Shown: piece by piece, positions 50,885 to 59,929 of the stretch
Layout: every line of letters starts with the position of its first letter
Position numbering within the stretch: the stretch's first letter is position 1
Source: Streptomyces flavidovirens DSM 40150
GTDB lineage: Bacteria; Actinomycetota; Actinomycetes; Streptomycetales; Streptomycetaceae
Length of the DNA stretch: 64,000 bases
Assembly (NCBI RefSeq): GCF_000429085.1
Contig: NZ_AUBE01000008.1
Coordinates: 186,001 to 250,000, forward strand
Direction: 5' to 3'
The notes under the pieces: generated by a model
The model's database searches: none
What the model was told of the DNA's origin: nothing
Seen by the model: only the letters and a program-made list of their open reading frames with translations
Made by a program: the position numbers and the translations under genes

Positions 50885-52221
50885 CAGATGTTCCTGAAGC
50901 GGTTGATCGCGTCGATGTGCTGCTCGCGCAGCTCGTGGTTGCGGACGCCCATTCCCTCGCGGGGCGCCAGCGCCAGGACGCCGACCTTGCCCTGGTGGAG
51001 GTTGCGGTGGACGTCGTACGCGGCCTGGCCGGTGTCCTCCAGCGAGTACACCTTGGACAGCGTCGGGTGGATCTTGCCCTTGGCGATCAGCCGGTTGGCC
51101 TCCCACGCCTCGCGGTAGTTGGCGAAGTGCGAGCCGATGATCCGCTTCAGCGACATCCACAGGTAGCGGTTGTCGTACTCGTGCATGTAGCCCGAGGTCG
51201 AGGCGCAGGTGGTGATCGTGCCGCCCTTGCGGGTGACGTAGACGGACGCGCCGAAGGTCTCGCGGCCGGGGTGCTCGAAGACGATGTCGATGTCCTCGCC
51301 GCCGGTGAGTTCACGGATGCGCTTGCCGAAGCGCTTCCACTCCTTGGGGTCCTGGGTGTGCTCGTCCTTCCAGAACTTGTAGCCCTCGGCGTTGCGGTCG
51401 ATGATCGCCTCGGCGCCCATGGACCGGCAGATGTCCGCCTTCTGGTCGCTGGAGACGACACAGATCGGGTTGGCGCCACCGGCGAGCGCGAACTGGGTGG
51501 CGTACGAACCGAGTCCGCCGCTCGCGCCCCAGATCAGCACGTTGTCGCCCTGCTTCATGCCGGCGCCGTTGCGCGAGACGAGCTGGCGGTACGCGGTGGA
51601 GTTGACCAGGCCGGGGGCCGCCGCCTCCTCCCAGCTCAGGTGATCGGGCTTGGGCATCAGCTGGTTGGACTTCACGAGCGCGATCTCGGCGAGGCCGCCG
51701 AAGTTGGTCTCGAAGCCCCAGATGCGCTGCTCGGGGTCGAGCATCGTGTCGTTGTGGCCGTCGGACGACTCCAGCTCGACGGACAGGCAGTGCGCGACGA
51801 CCTCGTCACCGGGCTTCCAGGCGTTCACGCCGGGGCCGGTGCGCAGGACGACGCCCGCGAGGTCCGAGCCGATGACGTGGTACGGGAGGTCGTGGCGCTT
51901 GCTGAGGTCGCTGAGCCTGCCGTACCGCTCCAGGAACCCGAAGGTCGAGACCGGCTCGAAGATCGAGGTCCAGACGGAGTTGTAGTTCACCGAGCTGGCC
52001 ATGACCGCCACCAGGGCCTCGCCCGGCCCGAGCTCGGGCACTGGCACGTCCTCGACGTGCAGGGACTTGCGCGGGTCCTTGTCGCGGCTGGCGACGCCGG
52101 TGAACATCTCGGCCTCGTCCTTGTGCACGGTCACCGCGCGGTACGACTCGGGGATGGACAGGGCGGCGATGTCTGCGGCCGTACTGTCCTGCGACTGGAT
52201 CGCGTCCAGGATTTCCTTCAC
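50884..52221 (-). CDS. ccr: Crotonyl-CoA carboxylase/reductase
   Basis: A 445-residue zinc-less MDR-family enzyme that reduces and carboxylates crotonyl-CoA to ethylmalonyl-CoA with NADPH and CO2. The nucleotide motif is LIWGASGGLGSYATQFA. Family marks include SSVNYNSVWTSIFEP, VIGSDLAGVVLRTG and IVFEHPGRETFGASV. It is the committed step of the pathway and also supplies ethylmalonyl-CoA for polyketides. The GTG at 52221 has GGAGG 6 bases upstream. It is first in the five-gene operon; the promoter lies about 265 bases upstream, so a long leader is expected. Confidence 0.95.
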   Translation of the reverse strand: MKEILDAIQSQDSTAADIAALSIPESYRAVTVHKDEAEMFTGVASRDKDPRKSLHVEDVPVPELGPGEALVAVMASSVNYNSVWTSIFEPVSTFGFLERYGRLSDLSKRHDLPYHVIGSDLAGVVLRTGPGVNAWKPGDEVVAHCLSVELESSDGHNDTMLDPEQRIWGFETNFGGLAEIALVKSNQLMPKPDHLSWEEAAAPGLVNSTAYRQLVSRNGAGMKQGDNVLIWGASGGLGSYATQFALAGGANPICVVSSDQKADICRSMGAEAIIDRNAEGYKFWKDEHTQDPKEWKRFGKRIRELTGGEDIDIVFEHPGRETFGASVYVTRKGGTITTCASTSGYMHEYDNRYLWMSLKRIIGSHFANYREAWEANRLIAKGKIHPTLSKVYSLEDTGQAAYDVHRNLHQGKVGVLALAPREGMGVRNHELREQHIDAINRFRNI

Positions 52222-52240
52222 GGGGTGCCTCCGGCGGATG

Positions 52241-52277
52241 GGGTCTCCCCTGCTCGAGCGAAGCCGAGAGCTCGGGG
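52241..52277 (-). repeat. Streptomyces dispersed repeat in the ccr leader
   Basis: The segment GGGTCTCCCCTGCTCGAGCG followed by AAGCCGAGAGCTCGGGG is a copy of a short repeat often seen near gene starts in Streptomyces. Part can pair with itself (GAGCTC..., CTCGAGC). It begins 20 bases upstream of the ccr GTG start, inside the expected leader. Confidence 0.6.
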
Positions 52278-52484
52278 ATGCGTTCTGAGGGGAACGCTTT
52301 GAGGGGAACGTCGGGGTGCTGCTGTGGAGGTGTGCCGTCGGTTCGGCGGTGGTGCGGGTGTTCGGCAGCGCGGGTAGCGCGGGAGGTTGCCTGTGACGCA
52401 GGCGCCCGGGCGCACAAACACGTGGGTTTGCGGGGACAGCCGGCGTACGAAAGATCACTGCACGCCGGCCGCCCGGACAACATC

Positions 52485-52513
52485 AACGTATGACACCCCG
52501 TGCCACGTGACAA
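52485..52513 (-). promoter_or_regulatory. Promoter of the ethylmalonyl-CoA operon
   Basis: On the minus strand TTGTCA (52513-52508) and TACGTT (52490-52485) are exactly 17 bases apart, matching Streptomyces housekeeping promoters. The predicted start is near 52478, giving a leader of about 257 bases. Confidence 0.6.
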
Positions 52514-52548
52514 GACACTGAGTGCCAACAATTTCTCTCACTTGTCAC
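52507..52548. promoter_or_regulatory. Inverted repeat GTGACAAG-N26-CTTGTCAC over the ccr -35 box
   Basis: Perfect 8-base arms at 52507-52514 and 52541-52548. The first covers the -35 hexamer. Spaced half-sites like this could be bound by a dimeric regulator; the TetR-type gene just upstream is a candidate. Confidence 0.45.
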
Positions 52549-52602
52549 CTCGCCGTCACACATGAGCGATGATCGATCGAATGGCTCCATGAGAGCACGC
52601 GC

Positions 52603-52645
52603 AGACGCCGCCCGCCTCCCGGAAATCCGGGGGCGGACGGCGTCT
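52603..52645 (-). terminator. Stem-loop after the TetR gene
   Basis: AGACGCCG and CGGCGTCT close a long imperfect stem, with TCCCGGA and TCCGGGG pairing near the loop. It lies 26 bases past the TetR stop and isolates that gene from the ccr promoter. Confidence 0.65.
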
Positions 52646-52670
52646 TCGGCCGGCGCGGAACGCGGCCTGT

Positions 52671-53507
52671 TCAGCTCTGCTTGAGTGCGCGTTCGATCGT
52701 GCGCATGACCTCGTCCAGAGGCGCGTCGGTACGGGCCACGGTCACCAGCACGTCGCCGCTCACCGAGGCCGAGGCGGAAGGCGACTGCTCGGGCTTCCGG
52801 CGCTCCCCGGACGTGGAGCGCCCCGCGCCGATGCCCGTGCCGAAGGTGTCGCGGACGATCGAGAACGCGTGGTCAAGCTGCGCCTCCACGTCGCCCTGGC
52901 CGCCCGCCCGCAGCCAGCGCCGCAGTACGTGGTTGTGTGCCGTCACCACGGCCGACGCCGCCACCTCCGCCAGCAGCGGGTCGTCGTTGCCGTCGTGCTG
53001 GTCGTGCTCGTCGAAGTGGCCCAGCAGATAGCGCGTGAACAGCCGCTCGTAGCGGGCCACCGAGGCGATCTCCGCCTCGCGGAGCGTCGGGACCTCGCGG
53101 GTGAGCTTGTAGCGGGCCACGGAGACCGCGGGGGACGCCGCGTACATCCGCATGACTTCCTTGATGCCCCGGCAGACCGTGTCCAGCGGGTGCTCGTGCG
53201 GGGACGCCGCGTTGAGCACCGCCTCCGCGCGCACGAGCGTGTCGTCGTGGTCCGGGAAGATCGCCTCTTCCTTGGAACGGAAGTGCCGGAAGAAGGTCCG
53301 CCGGGCCACCCCGCCCGCGGCGGCGATCTCGTCGACGGTCGTCGCCTCGTACCCCTTCGTCGCGAACAGCTCCATCGCCGCGGCCGACAGTTCCCGGCGC
53401 ATCTTGAGCCGCTGGGCAGCCGCCCGGCTGCCCGCGGCGCTCTCGGGCGCGTCGGAAGCGGGGTTCACACGTGACGGTCGGCGGGGGGAGTCAGCGGGCT
53501 GGGACAT
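52671..53507 (-). CDS. TetR-family regulator
   Basis: A 278-residue regulator with an N-terminal HTH (ELFATKGYEATTVDEIAAAGGVARRTFFRHFRSKEE, about 45-80). The effector domain has an extra, flexible Ser/Gly-rich stretch (about 215-245) before the last helix. The start is taken as ATG 53507; an ATG six codons upstream is possible. It sits between the double 3-hydroxyacyl-CoA dehydrogenase and ccr on the same strand, so control of CoA-ester metabolism is likely by context. Confidence 0.88.
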   Translation of the reverse strand: MSQPADSPRRPSRVNPASDAPESAAGSRAAAQRLKMRRELSAAAMELFATKGYEATTVDEIAAAGGVARRTFFRHFRSKEEAIFPDHDDTLVRAEAVLNAASPHEHPLDTVCRGIKEVMRMYAASPAVSVARYKLTREVPTLREAEIASVARYERLFTRYLLGHFDEHDQHDGNDDPLLAEVAASAVVTAHNHVLRRWLRAGGQGDVEAQLDHAFSIVRDTFGTGIGAGRSTSGERRKPEQSPSASASVSGDVLVTVARTDAPLDEVMRTIERALKQS

Positions 53508-53604
53508 GCCCCGAACGTACTGCATCCGCGCAGGAGAGCGCGCCTGTGGGTGCGGGCTGCCGGCCGGCTCCAGCAGTCCGCCCCATCCGGTCACACCCTC
53601 CTGC

Positions 53605-55386
53605 TCAGCGCCCGGCATACTCCCGGAAGCCGCGCCCCGTCTTGCGGCCGAGGCACCCCGCCGCCACCAGGTGTTCGAGCAGCGGGGCCGGGGCCAGGCC
53701 CGGATCGCGGAACTCGCCGTGCAGCACCTTCTGGATGGCGAGGGAGACGTCCAGGCCCACGACGTCGAGGAGCTCGAAGGGGCCCATCGGGTACCCGCCG
53801 CCCAGCTTCATCGCGGCGTCGATGTCGTTCAGCGTCGCGTAGTGCTGCTCGACCATCTTGACCGCGTTGTTGAGGTACGGGAAAAGGAGCGCGTTCACGA
53901 TGAACCCGGCCCGGTCGCCGCAGTCCACCGGGTGCTTGCGGATCTTCACGCACACCTCGCGGACGGTCGCCTGGACCGCGTCGGAGGTGAGGACGGTGCG
54001 GACGACCTCGACCAGCTTCATCGCGGGCGCCGGGTTGAAGAAGTGCATCCCGATGACGTCCTGCGGGCGCGAGGTCGCGCGGGCGCAGGCGACGACGGGC
54101 AGCGAGGACGTGGTCGTGGCGAGCACCGCGCCCGGCTTGCAGACCTTGTCGAGCGTCGCGAAGAGCTGCTGCTTGACCTCCAGGTCCTCCGCGACCGCCT
54201 CCACCGCCAGATCGACGTCGAAGAACGCGTCGAGCGAGCCCGCCGGAGTAACCCGGTCCAGCGTCTCGTCGCGCGCCTCGGCCGTCATCCGGCCCTTGTC
54301 GACAGAGCGCGAAAGGGACTTGGCGATACGGGCCTTCGCCTTGTCCGCCTTCTCCTGGCTGCGGGCCGCGAGCACCACCTCGTAACCGGCCTTCGCGAAG
54401 ACCTCGGCGATACCGGACGCCATGGTCCCGGACCCGGCGACTCCCACCGACCGCACCGGCCGGCCGGGCGTGACGCCCGCGGACTCCAGCGGGGTGAGCG
54501 CGTCACGCACCACGGTCTGGCTGCCGGCCGCCTCGTACGTGTAGAAGCCGCGCCCCGACTTGCGGCCGCGCAGCCCCGCCTCACTGAGCTGCTTGAGGAT
54601 GGGGGCGGGGGCGTGCAGCCGGTCGTGGGACTCGGCGTACATCGCGTCCAGGACGGTACGGGCCGTGTCGATGCCGATCAGGTCCAGCAGGGCGAGCGGA
54701 CCCATCGGCAGGCCGCAGCCGAGCTTCATCGCGGCGTCGATGTCCTCGCGGGAGGCGTACTTCGCCTCGTACATCGCGGCGGCCTGGTTGAGGTAGCCGA
54801 AGAGGAGCCCGTCGGCTACGAAACCGGGCCGGTCACCGACCGCGACCGGCTCCTTGCCCAGGTCGCGGGCGAGCGCGGTGACGGCTTCGACGGCCTGCGG
54901 GGCGGTGAGCACCGAGGAGACGATCTCGACCAGTTTCATCGCGGGCGCCGGGTTGAAGAAGTGCATCCCGAGGACGCGCTCGGGGTGCGCGGAGTCGGCG
55001 GCGAGGCGGGTCACGGACAGCGCGTTCGTGCCGGTCGCCAGGACCGTCGTGGGGCGCACGATGGCGTCGAGCGCGCGGAAGACCTGCTGCTTGGCCTCGT
55101 ACGACTCATGCACGACCTCGATCACGAGATCGGCGTCCGCGGCGGCCTGGAGGTCGCTGAACGTACGGAAACGGGCGAGGGCGTCACGCCGCTCCTCGTC
55201 GGTGATCCGCCCGCGCTCCACGGCTCGTGCGGTGGAGGCTTCGAGCGAGGAGACGGCCAGCCGGGCGGCCTCCTCGCTGATGTCGATGCCGATCACTTCA
55301 CGGCCGGCGCGGGCCAGGATCTCGGCGATGCCGGTGCCCATGGTGCCGAGTCCGACCACGGCGACGGTACTGAGAGGGGTGTCCAT
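53605..55386 (-). CDS. Double-headed 3-hydroxyacyl-CoA (3-hydroxybutyryl-CoA) dehydrogenase
   Basis: The 593-residue protein is two complete 3HCDH modules in tandem. Each has an NAD motif (VAVVGLGTMGTGIAEILARAG near 7; SVGVAGSGTMASGIAEVFAKAG near 318), the catalytic-His segment GMHFFNPAPAMKLVE, and a C-terminal helical domain ending in GRKSGRGFYTY or GRKTGRGFREY. It interconverts acetoacetyl-CoA and 3-hydroxybutyryl-CoA, which can supply crotonyl-CoA to ccr. GGAG lies 8 bases before the ATG at 55386. Both modules keep their motifs, so both may be active. Confidence 0.92.
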   Translation of the reverse strand: MDTPLSTVAVVGLGTMGTGIAEILARAGREVIGIDISEEAARLAVSSLEASTARAVERGRITDEERRDALARFRTFSDLQAAADADLVIEVVHESYEAKQQVFRALDAIVRPTTVLATGTNALSVTRLAADSAHPERVLGMHFFNPAPAMKLVEIVSSVLTAPQAVEAVTALARDLGKEPVAVGDRPGFVADGLLFGYLNQAAAMYEAKYASREDIDAAMKLGCGLPMGPLALLDLIGIDTARTVLDAMYAESHDRLHAPAPILKQLSEAGLRGRKSGRGFYTYEAAGSQTVVRDALTPLESAGVTPGRPVRSVGVAGSGTMASGIAEVFAKAGYEVVLAARSQEKADKAKARIAKSLSRSVDKGRMTAEARDETLDRVTPAGSLDAFFDVDLAVEAVAEDLEVKQQLFATLDKVCKPGAVLATTTSSLPVVACARATSRPQDVIGMHFFNPAPAMKLVEVVRTVLTSDAVQATVREVCVKIRKHPVDCGDRAGFIVNALLFPYLNNAVKMVEQHYATLNDIDAAMKLGGGYPMGPFELLDVVGLDVSLAIQKVLHGEFRDPGLAPAPLLEHLVAAGCLGRKTGRGFREYAGR

Positions 55387-55721
55387 CACGGGACTCCAGG
55401 AGATGAGTGACGACTGAGGGGCACACGCACCGCGCCGGGGTACGCCAAGGGGCGCACGGCGCAAGGGAGTTGCGTGCGGAGGTTGCGCGGAACGCGCGGA
55501 GCGGTCGAGCTGCGGGGCCGACGGACTCTGTCCCGGAGTCACGTCGCGGAAGAAAACACCGAACCGACAGAACACTCGGGGCGGCTGCGTCACCAGGCCG
55601 CCATGAGGTGATCATTCAGCGGGGGGTGGCCCGCTCACTTGAGAGTAACCGGCGAGTAACGAGCGCGCCAGACCTGGCGGGATGTGATCTAGGACGCCTG
55701 TGCGCTGCATACGCTTGCGCC
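55387..55721. other. Divergent gap of 335 bases
   Basis: No gene is seen. A direct repeat GAGTAAC at 55643-55649 and 55654-55660, 11 bases apart, lies about 65 bases before the HEAT-protein start and could be a binding site. No clear -35/-10 pair is visible on either strand. Confidence 0.35.
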
Positions 55722-56300
55722 ATGGACGAGGAGCTGCGGTCGCTCGCCGACCGGGTACGGAGTGAGGCCCGGTCCGGGCCGGGTGGTGCCGCGGCGTACG
55801 AGCGGCTGCTCGCCACCGACGACCCGGACGAACTGGCCAGGGTGCTCACCGAGACGCAGCGCCCGCTGTGGGCCCGCGAGATGGCCGCCTTCCGGCTGGG
55901 ATGCGCCGGCGACCGCAGGGCCTTCGAGACGCTGGTGCTGCTCCTCAACCACCGGGATCCGCAGCGGTGCGCCGCCGCCGCATACGCGCTGGCGCGCCTC
56001 GGTGACCCGCGTACCGCCCGCGCGGCGGCCGCGCTGGCCACGAACTCGCTGCGTACCGCGTACGCGCTGCATCCGGTGCGGCTGCTCACCGAGCTCCGGG
56101 CGCCCGAGACCGTACCGGCGCTGATCACCACGCTGCGCGGGCTGCTCGCCCCGGCGAACCCCCACTGGCGGGTGGCGCTCGCCTGCGTCGAGGGCCTGGG
56201 GCAACTGCGGGACGCGCGGGCCCGGCCGGTGCTCGAAGCGGCGCTGGGTCACCCGCGGCTGGTCGCCGCCGCGTCCGCCGCGCTCAGCCGCCTGAAGTAA
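55722..56300 (+). CDS. HEAT-repeat protein
   Basis: The 192-residue helical-repeat protein has units such as RAFETLVLLLNHRDPQRCAAAAYALARLGD and PVLEAALGHPRLVAAASAALSRL, each with the Asp/Pro turn and small residues of HEAT repeats. Such proteins bind other proteins; no enzymatic role is visible. The ATG at 55722 lacks a strong ribosome site. Confidence 0.7.
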   Translation: MDEELRSLADRVRSEARSGPGGAAAYERLLATDDPDELARVLTETQRPLWAREMAAFRLGCAGDRRAFETLVLLLNHRDPQRCAAAAYALARLGDPRTARAAAALATNSLRTAYALHPVRLLTELRAPETVPALITTLRGLLAPANPHWRVALACVEGLGQLRDARARPVLEAALGHPRLVAAASAALSRLK

Positions 56301-56607
56301 CGCGTCTCGGGCACGGCGCCTGCTGCACGGCCCCGAGGCGTTCAACAGGAGCCAGTGGCCGCGAGAGCAGCTCGCCCGCGCGGACGAGGGCAATCGCCGG
56401 GTCTTCGCGGCCATCTCCGCGCTCGGCCCGGCCCTCGGAGTGACCGGGGGCGTCGAGGCGGAGCGCCTCTCCCTCGCGCTCGTCGACCTGCCCCTCGCGC
56501 TGGTACGCCGGCATGTGCGGGGCGGAGAGAGCCTCCCCGCACATGCCGAGCAACTGGCCGCGGACAGCACGGCCCTGCTGCTGTCCGACCTGCCCCCCGG
56601 CCCGTAG
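56296..56607 (+). pseudogene. Fragment of a TetR-type effector domain
   Basis: The frame runs from a stop at 56293-56295 to TAG 56605-56607 without a proper start. Its 100-odd residues have good Streptomyces codon use (LLHGPEAFNRSQWPREQL, ADEGNRRVFAAISALGPALG, LALVDLPLALVRRHVRGGE). It resembles the C-terminal ligand-binding half of TetR proteins; the DNA-binding half is missing. The 3' end abuts the convergent peptidase gene. Confidence 0.45.
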
Positions 56608-56608
56608 G

Positions 56609-58192
56609 TCAGGCGCGGAAGCCGAGCAGTCCGTGCAGGGTGCTGCCCTCGGTCGGGATCGCCGCCCTCTCGGGCGGCAGCGGCTTCGGGTCGGGCAACG
56701 CGTCGCAGACCGCGTCCGCGTCACCGCTGCCGGAACCGCGCGGCACCTTGCCGGTCGCCAGATAGTCCGCCAGATGCCGGTTCAGGCAGGCGTTTCCGGT
56801 CAGTGCGATGCCGTGGTTGCCGCCGCCTTCCTCGACCACGAGCGCCGAGCGGGACAGCATCCGGTGCAGGGTGACCCCGCCGCCGTACGGCGTGGCGGCG
56901 TCCTCCGTCGCCTGGAGCAGGAGCACCGGCGGCAGCTTGTCGTTCGTGACGTCCGGCGGATTCAGCGACCGGGTGGGCCAGAAGGCGCACGGCGCGTTGT
57001 ACCAGGCGTTGTTCCAGGTCGAGAAGGGTGCCTTCTCGTGCACGTCCCAGTTGTCCTCGCGCCAGGTGCCCCAGTCGCGCGGCCACGAGGCGTCCCGGCA
57101 CAGCACCGAGGTATAGATGCTGTAGCCGTTGTCGCCGACGCCGGTCGCACCGAAGTTCTTGTACGCCCCGACCAGCGGCAGCGCGTCCTTCTCGTTCACG
57201 TACGCCGCGAACGCCTCGGCGAGGTGGGGCCAGTAGCCGTTGAAGTAGCCGCCGGACAGGTACGTGTCCTCCAGCTCGGCCGGGCCGACCTTCTTGTCCG
57301 CGGGGCGCTTGCGCAGCGCCTCGCGCATCCCATACCACTTGGCCTCGACCTCCGCCGGATCGCTGCCGAGCCCGTACGTCGCGTCGTACTTGGCGACCCA
57401 GGCGGCGAACGCCTTGTGCCGCGCGTCGAACGCGTAGTTCTGCGCGATGTTGTTGTGGTACCAGGTGCCCGTCGGGTCGACGACGCTGTCCAGGGCGAGC
57501 CGCCGCACCCGCTGCGGATGGAGCTTCGCGTACACGGCGCCGAGGTAGGTGCCGTACGAGTAGCCGAAGTAGCTGATCTGCCGCGCGCCGAGCGCCCGGC
57601 GGACGACGTCCAGGTCCCGGGCGGCGCTCACGGTGTTGATGTGCGGCAGCACATCGCCGTACTTGTCGCCGCACGCCTTGGCGAACGCCTGCGCCCGGCG
57701 GAGGTTGGCCCGCTCGTCCTGCTCGCCGCGCGGTACGGAATCCGGGCGTACGGGCGAGGAGTGGCCGGGCCGGCAGTCGAGGGCCGGTGTGCTCGCGCCC
57801 ACGCCGCGTGGATCGAAGCCGATGACGTCGTACTGCGCCGCCACCTTCTTCGGCAGCGCTCCGGCCACGAAACCGGCCAGTGACAGGCCGCTGCCGCCGG
57901 GGCCGCCCGGATTGACGAGCAGCGGTCCCTGGAATTTCTTGGCGGTGTGCCGTACGCGCGACAGCGCGAGGGTGATCTTCCTGCCGCGCGGATCGGCGTG
58001 GTTCAGGGGCACCTCGACCGACGAACACTGGAGCTTCGGATATTTCTTGGTGCCGCAGCCGGTCCATGTGAGCGTGCTGCCCGCCGCGGCGGAAGTGGCC
58101 CCGGCGTCCGCCGAGACCGCGGGTGGTACGGCCGTGACCAGTCCGGCCGCCGTCGCTCCGACGGCGAACAGAACTCCTGCGCGTTTCTTCAC
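56609..58192 (-). CDS. Secreted tripeptidyl aminopeptidase-like alpha/beta hydrolase
   Basis: A 527-residue S33-family enzyme (SlpD/SlpE-like) with a Sec signal peptide (KKRAGVLFAVGATAAGLVTA). The triad is visible: Ser212 in YFGYSYGTYLGA, Asp in LLLQATEDAATP and His in GGGNHGIAL; GPLLVNPGGPGGSG is the oxyanion loop. It trims short peptides outside the cell or at the wall. The GTG start at 58192 has GGGAGG 6 bases upstream. Confidence 0.92.
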   Translation of the reverse strand: MKKRAGVLFAVGATAAGLVTAVPPAVSADAGATSAAAGSTLTWTGCGTKKYPKLQCSSVEVPLNHADPRGRKITLALSRVRHTAKKFQGPLLVNPGGPGGSGLSLAGFVAGALPKKVAAQYDVIGFDPRGVGASTPALDCRPGHSSPVRPDSVPRGEQDERANLRRAQAFAKACGDKYGDVLPHINTVSAARDLDVVRRALGARQISYFGYSYGTYLGAVYAKLHPQRVRRLALDSVVDPTGTWYHNNIAQNYAFDARHKAFAAWVAKYDATYGLGSDPAEVEAKWYGMREALRKRPADKKVGPAELEDTYLSGGYFNGYWPHLAEAFAAYVNEKDALPLVGAYKNFGATGVGDNGYSIYTSVLCRDASWPRDWGTWREDNWDVHEKAPFSTWNNAWYNAPCAFWPTRSLNPPDVTNDKLPPVLLLQATEDAATPYGGGVTLHRMLSRSALVVEEGGGNHGIALTGNACLNRHLADYLATGKVPRGSGSGDADAVCDALPDPKPLPPERAAIPTEGSTLHGLLGFRA

Positions 58193-58303
58193 TGAGCCTC
58201 CCGTGCTGGGGGAATGTGGCTGTGAGTGACACAGCCCCCGCCGCATCGTGCCGGAAAGGGGCCCGGAAGGAGATGATATGAACGTTTTATAACTGGCGTG
58301 GCG

Positions 58304-59332
58304 TCAGAGCAGAGTGAGTTGCGTGGGGCCAGGAGGTTCCGGTTCCGCGGCCGCAGGAACGCGTCGGCGCGCGCCCGGGCCCGACGGGCCTATGCCGAAC
58401 TCCGTCGCGAGCTCGTGCACCTGACGGGTGATCCGGCGCTGGTACCACTTGGGTGCGTACGCCACTTCGGCGTACAGCCGCTCGTACCGCCGCACCAGAT
58501 GGGGATGGTGCTTCCCGAGCCACGCCATGAACCATTCGCGCGCGCCCGGCCGCAGGTGCAGCACGAGTGGGGTGACCGAGGTCGCGCCCGAGGCGGCGAT
58601 CGCCCGGACGGTGGCGCGCAGCTCGTCGGGGGAGTCTCCGAGGAAGGGGATGACGGGGGCCATCAGCACGCCGCAGCCGATGCCGTGGTCCGTGAGCGTC
58701 CGTACGACGTCCAGGCGGCGCTCGGGGGAGGGGGTGCCCGGCTCGACCGTGCGCCACAGCTCCGGGTCGGTGAAGCCGACCGAGACGGAGATGCCGATGT
58801 CGGTCACCTCGGCGGCCTGCACCAGCAGGTCGAGGTCGCGCAGGATGAGCGTGCCCTTGGTCAGGATCGAGAAGGGGTTCGCGTGGTCGCGCAGGGCGGC
58901 GATGATGCCGGGCATGAGGCGGTAGCGGCCCTCGGCCCGCTGGTAGCAGTCGACGTTCGTGCCCATCGCGATGTGCGCGCCCTGCCAGCGGCTGGAGGCG
59001 AGCCGGCCGCGCAGCAGCTCCGGCGCGTTGATCTTGACGATGATCTGCGAGTCGAAGTCCAGCCCGGTGTCGAGGTCCAGATAGGTGTGGGTCTTGCGTG
59101 CGAAGCAGTAGACGCACGCGTGCGTGCAGCCCCGGTACGGATTGACCGTCCATTCGAACGGCATGCGTGACGCGCCCGGCACCCGGTTCACGATCGAACG
59201 GGCGCGCACCTCGTGGAAGGTGATCCCCCGGAACTCGGGGGTGTCGAAGGTGCGGGTGGTCACCGCGTCCGTTCCGAAGAGCGCGGCCTCCCCGGTGGTG
59301 GCGGGGTTTTCGGCCAGATTGTTCCAGCGCAT
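58304..59332 (-). CDS. Radical SAM protein, Rv2578c family
   Basis: The 342-residue protein has the radical-SAM cluster motif CTHACVYC (Cys69, Cys73, Cys76) in the spore-photoproduct-lyase-like context VNPYRGCTHACVYCFAR. Downstream are KGTLILRDLDLL and LMAPVIPFLGDS. The substrate is unknown; members are widespread in actinobacteria. The ATG at 59332 has GAGGAGG upstream. It is divergent from the SRPBCC gene. Confidence 0.9.
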   Translation of the reverse strand: MRWNNLAENPATTGEAALFGTDAVTTRTFDTPEFRGITFHEVRARSIVNRVPGASRMPFEWTVNPYRGCTHACVYCFARKTHTYLDLDTGLDFDSQIIVKINAPELLRGRLASSRWQGAHIAMGTNVDCYQRAEGRYRLMPGIIAALRDHANPFSILTKGTLILRDLDLLVQAAEVTDIGISVSVGFTDPELWRTVEPGTPSPERRLDVVRTLTDHGIGCGVLMAPVIPFLGDSPDELRATVRAIAASGATSVTPLVLHLRPGAREWFMAWLGKHHPHLVRRYERLYAEVAYAPKWYQRRITRQVHELATEFGIGPSGPGARRRVPAAAEPEPPGPTQLTLL

Positions 59333-59485
59333 GTGCGCCTCCTCGGTAGCACTGACCACAGAATAGAACATGCGTTCCCTTTATGTCGCAGCCCCTTCCT
59401 TTGTGCAACCCCGATTTTGGGCGGCCGTACCGGAGGTGGTTGGGTAAGCCGCACCCTTGAAAACCCAAGTGCTGGAGGAACAGGC

Positions 59486-59929
59486 ATGGCGCAGGTCGAG
59501 GCCACCACAGAGCGGATCATCGCGGCGGATGCGGAGACGGTGTTCGACACGCTGGCCGACTACAGCGGCGCGCGTGAGAAGCTCCTGCCCGAGCACTTCT
59601 CCGAGTACGAGGTGCGCGAGGGCGGCGACGGCGAGGGCACCCTCGTCCACTGGAAGCTCCAGGCCACCAGCAAGCGCGTCCGTGACTGCCTGCTCGAGGT
59701 GACCGAGCCGACCGACGGGCAGCTCGTCGAGAAGGACCGCAACTCGTCCATGGTCACCACCTGGATCGTCACCCCGGCCGGTGAGGGCAAGTCGAAGGCC
59801 GTCGTCAGTACGGTGTGGAACGGCGCCGGCGGCATCGGCGGCTTCTTCGAGAAGACGTTCGCGCCCAAGGGACTCGGCCGGATCTACGACGCCCTGCTCG
59901 CCAACCTCGCCGCTCACGTGGAGAAGTAG
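59486..59929 (+). CDS. SRPBCC-family protein
   Basis: A 147-residue helix-grip (polyketide cyclase/START-like) domain: AADAETVFDTLADYSGAREKLLPEHFSEYEV at the start and a C-terminal helix GLGRIYDALLANLAAHVEK. It probably binds a hydrophobic ligand. GGAGG lies 8 bases before the ATG. The 155-bp divergent region upstream has no clear operator. Confidence 0.85.
   Translation: MAQVEATTERIIAADAETVFDTLADYSGAREKLLPEHFSEYEVREGGDGEGTLVHWKLQATSKRVRDCLLEVTEPTDGQLVEKDRNSSMVTTWIVTPAGEGKSKAVVSTVWNGAGGIGGFFEKTFAPKGLGRIYDALLANLAAHVEK

Noticed and set aside
50885..51160. N-terminal extension of MeaA by 92 codons
   Set aside because: It overlaps the C-terminal part of ccr in another frame and reads as Arg/Pro/Gln-rich noise; ATG 50884 gives the family N-terminus and a TGATG overlap.
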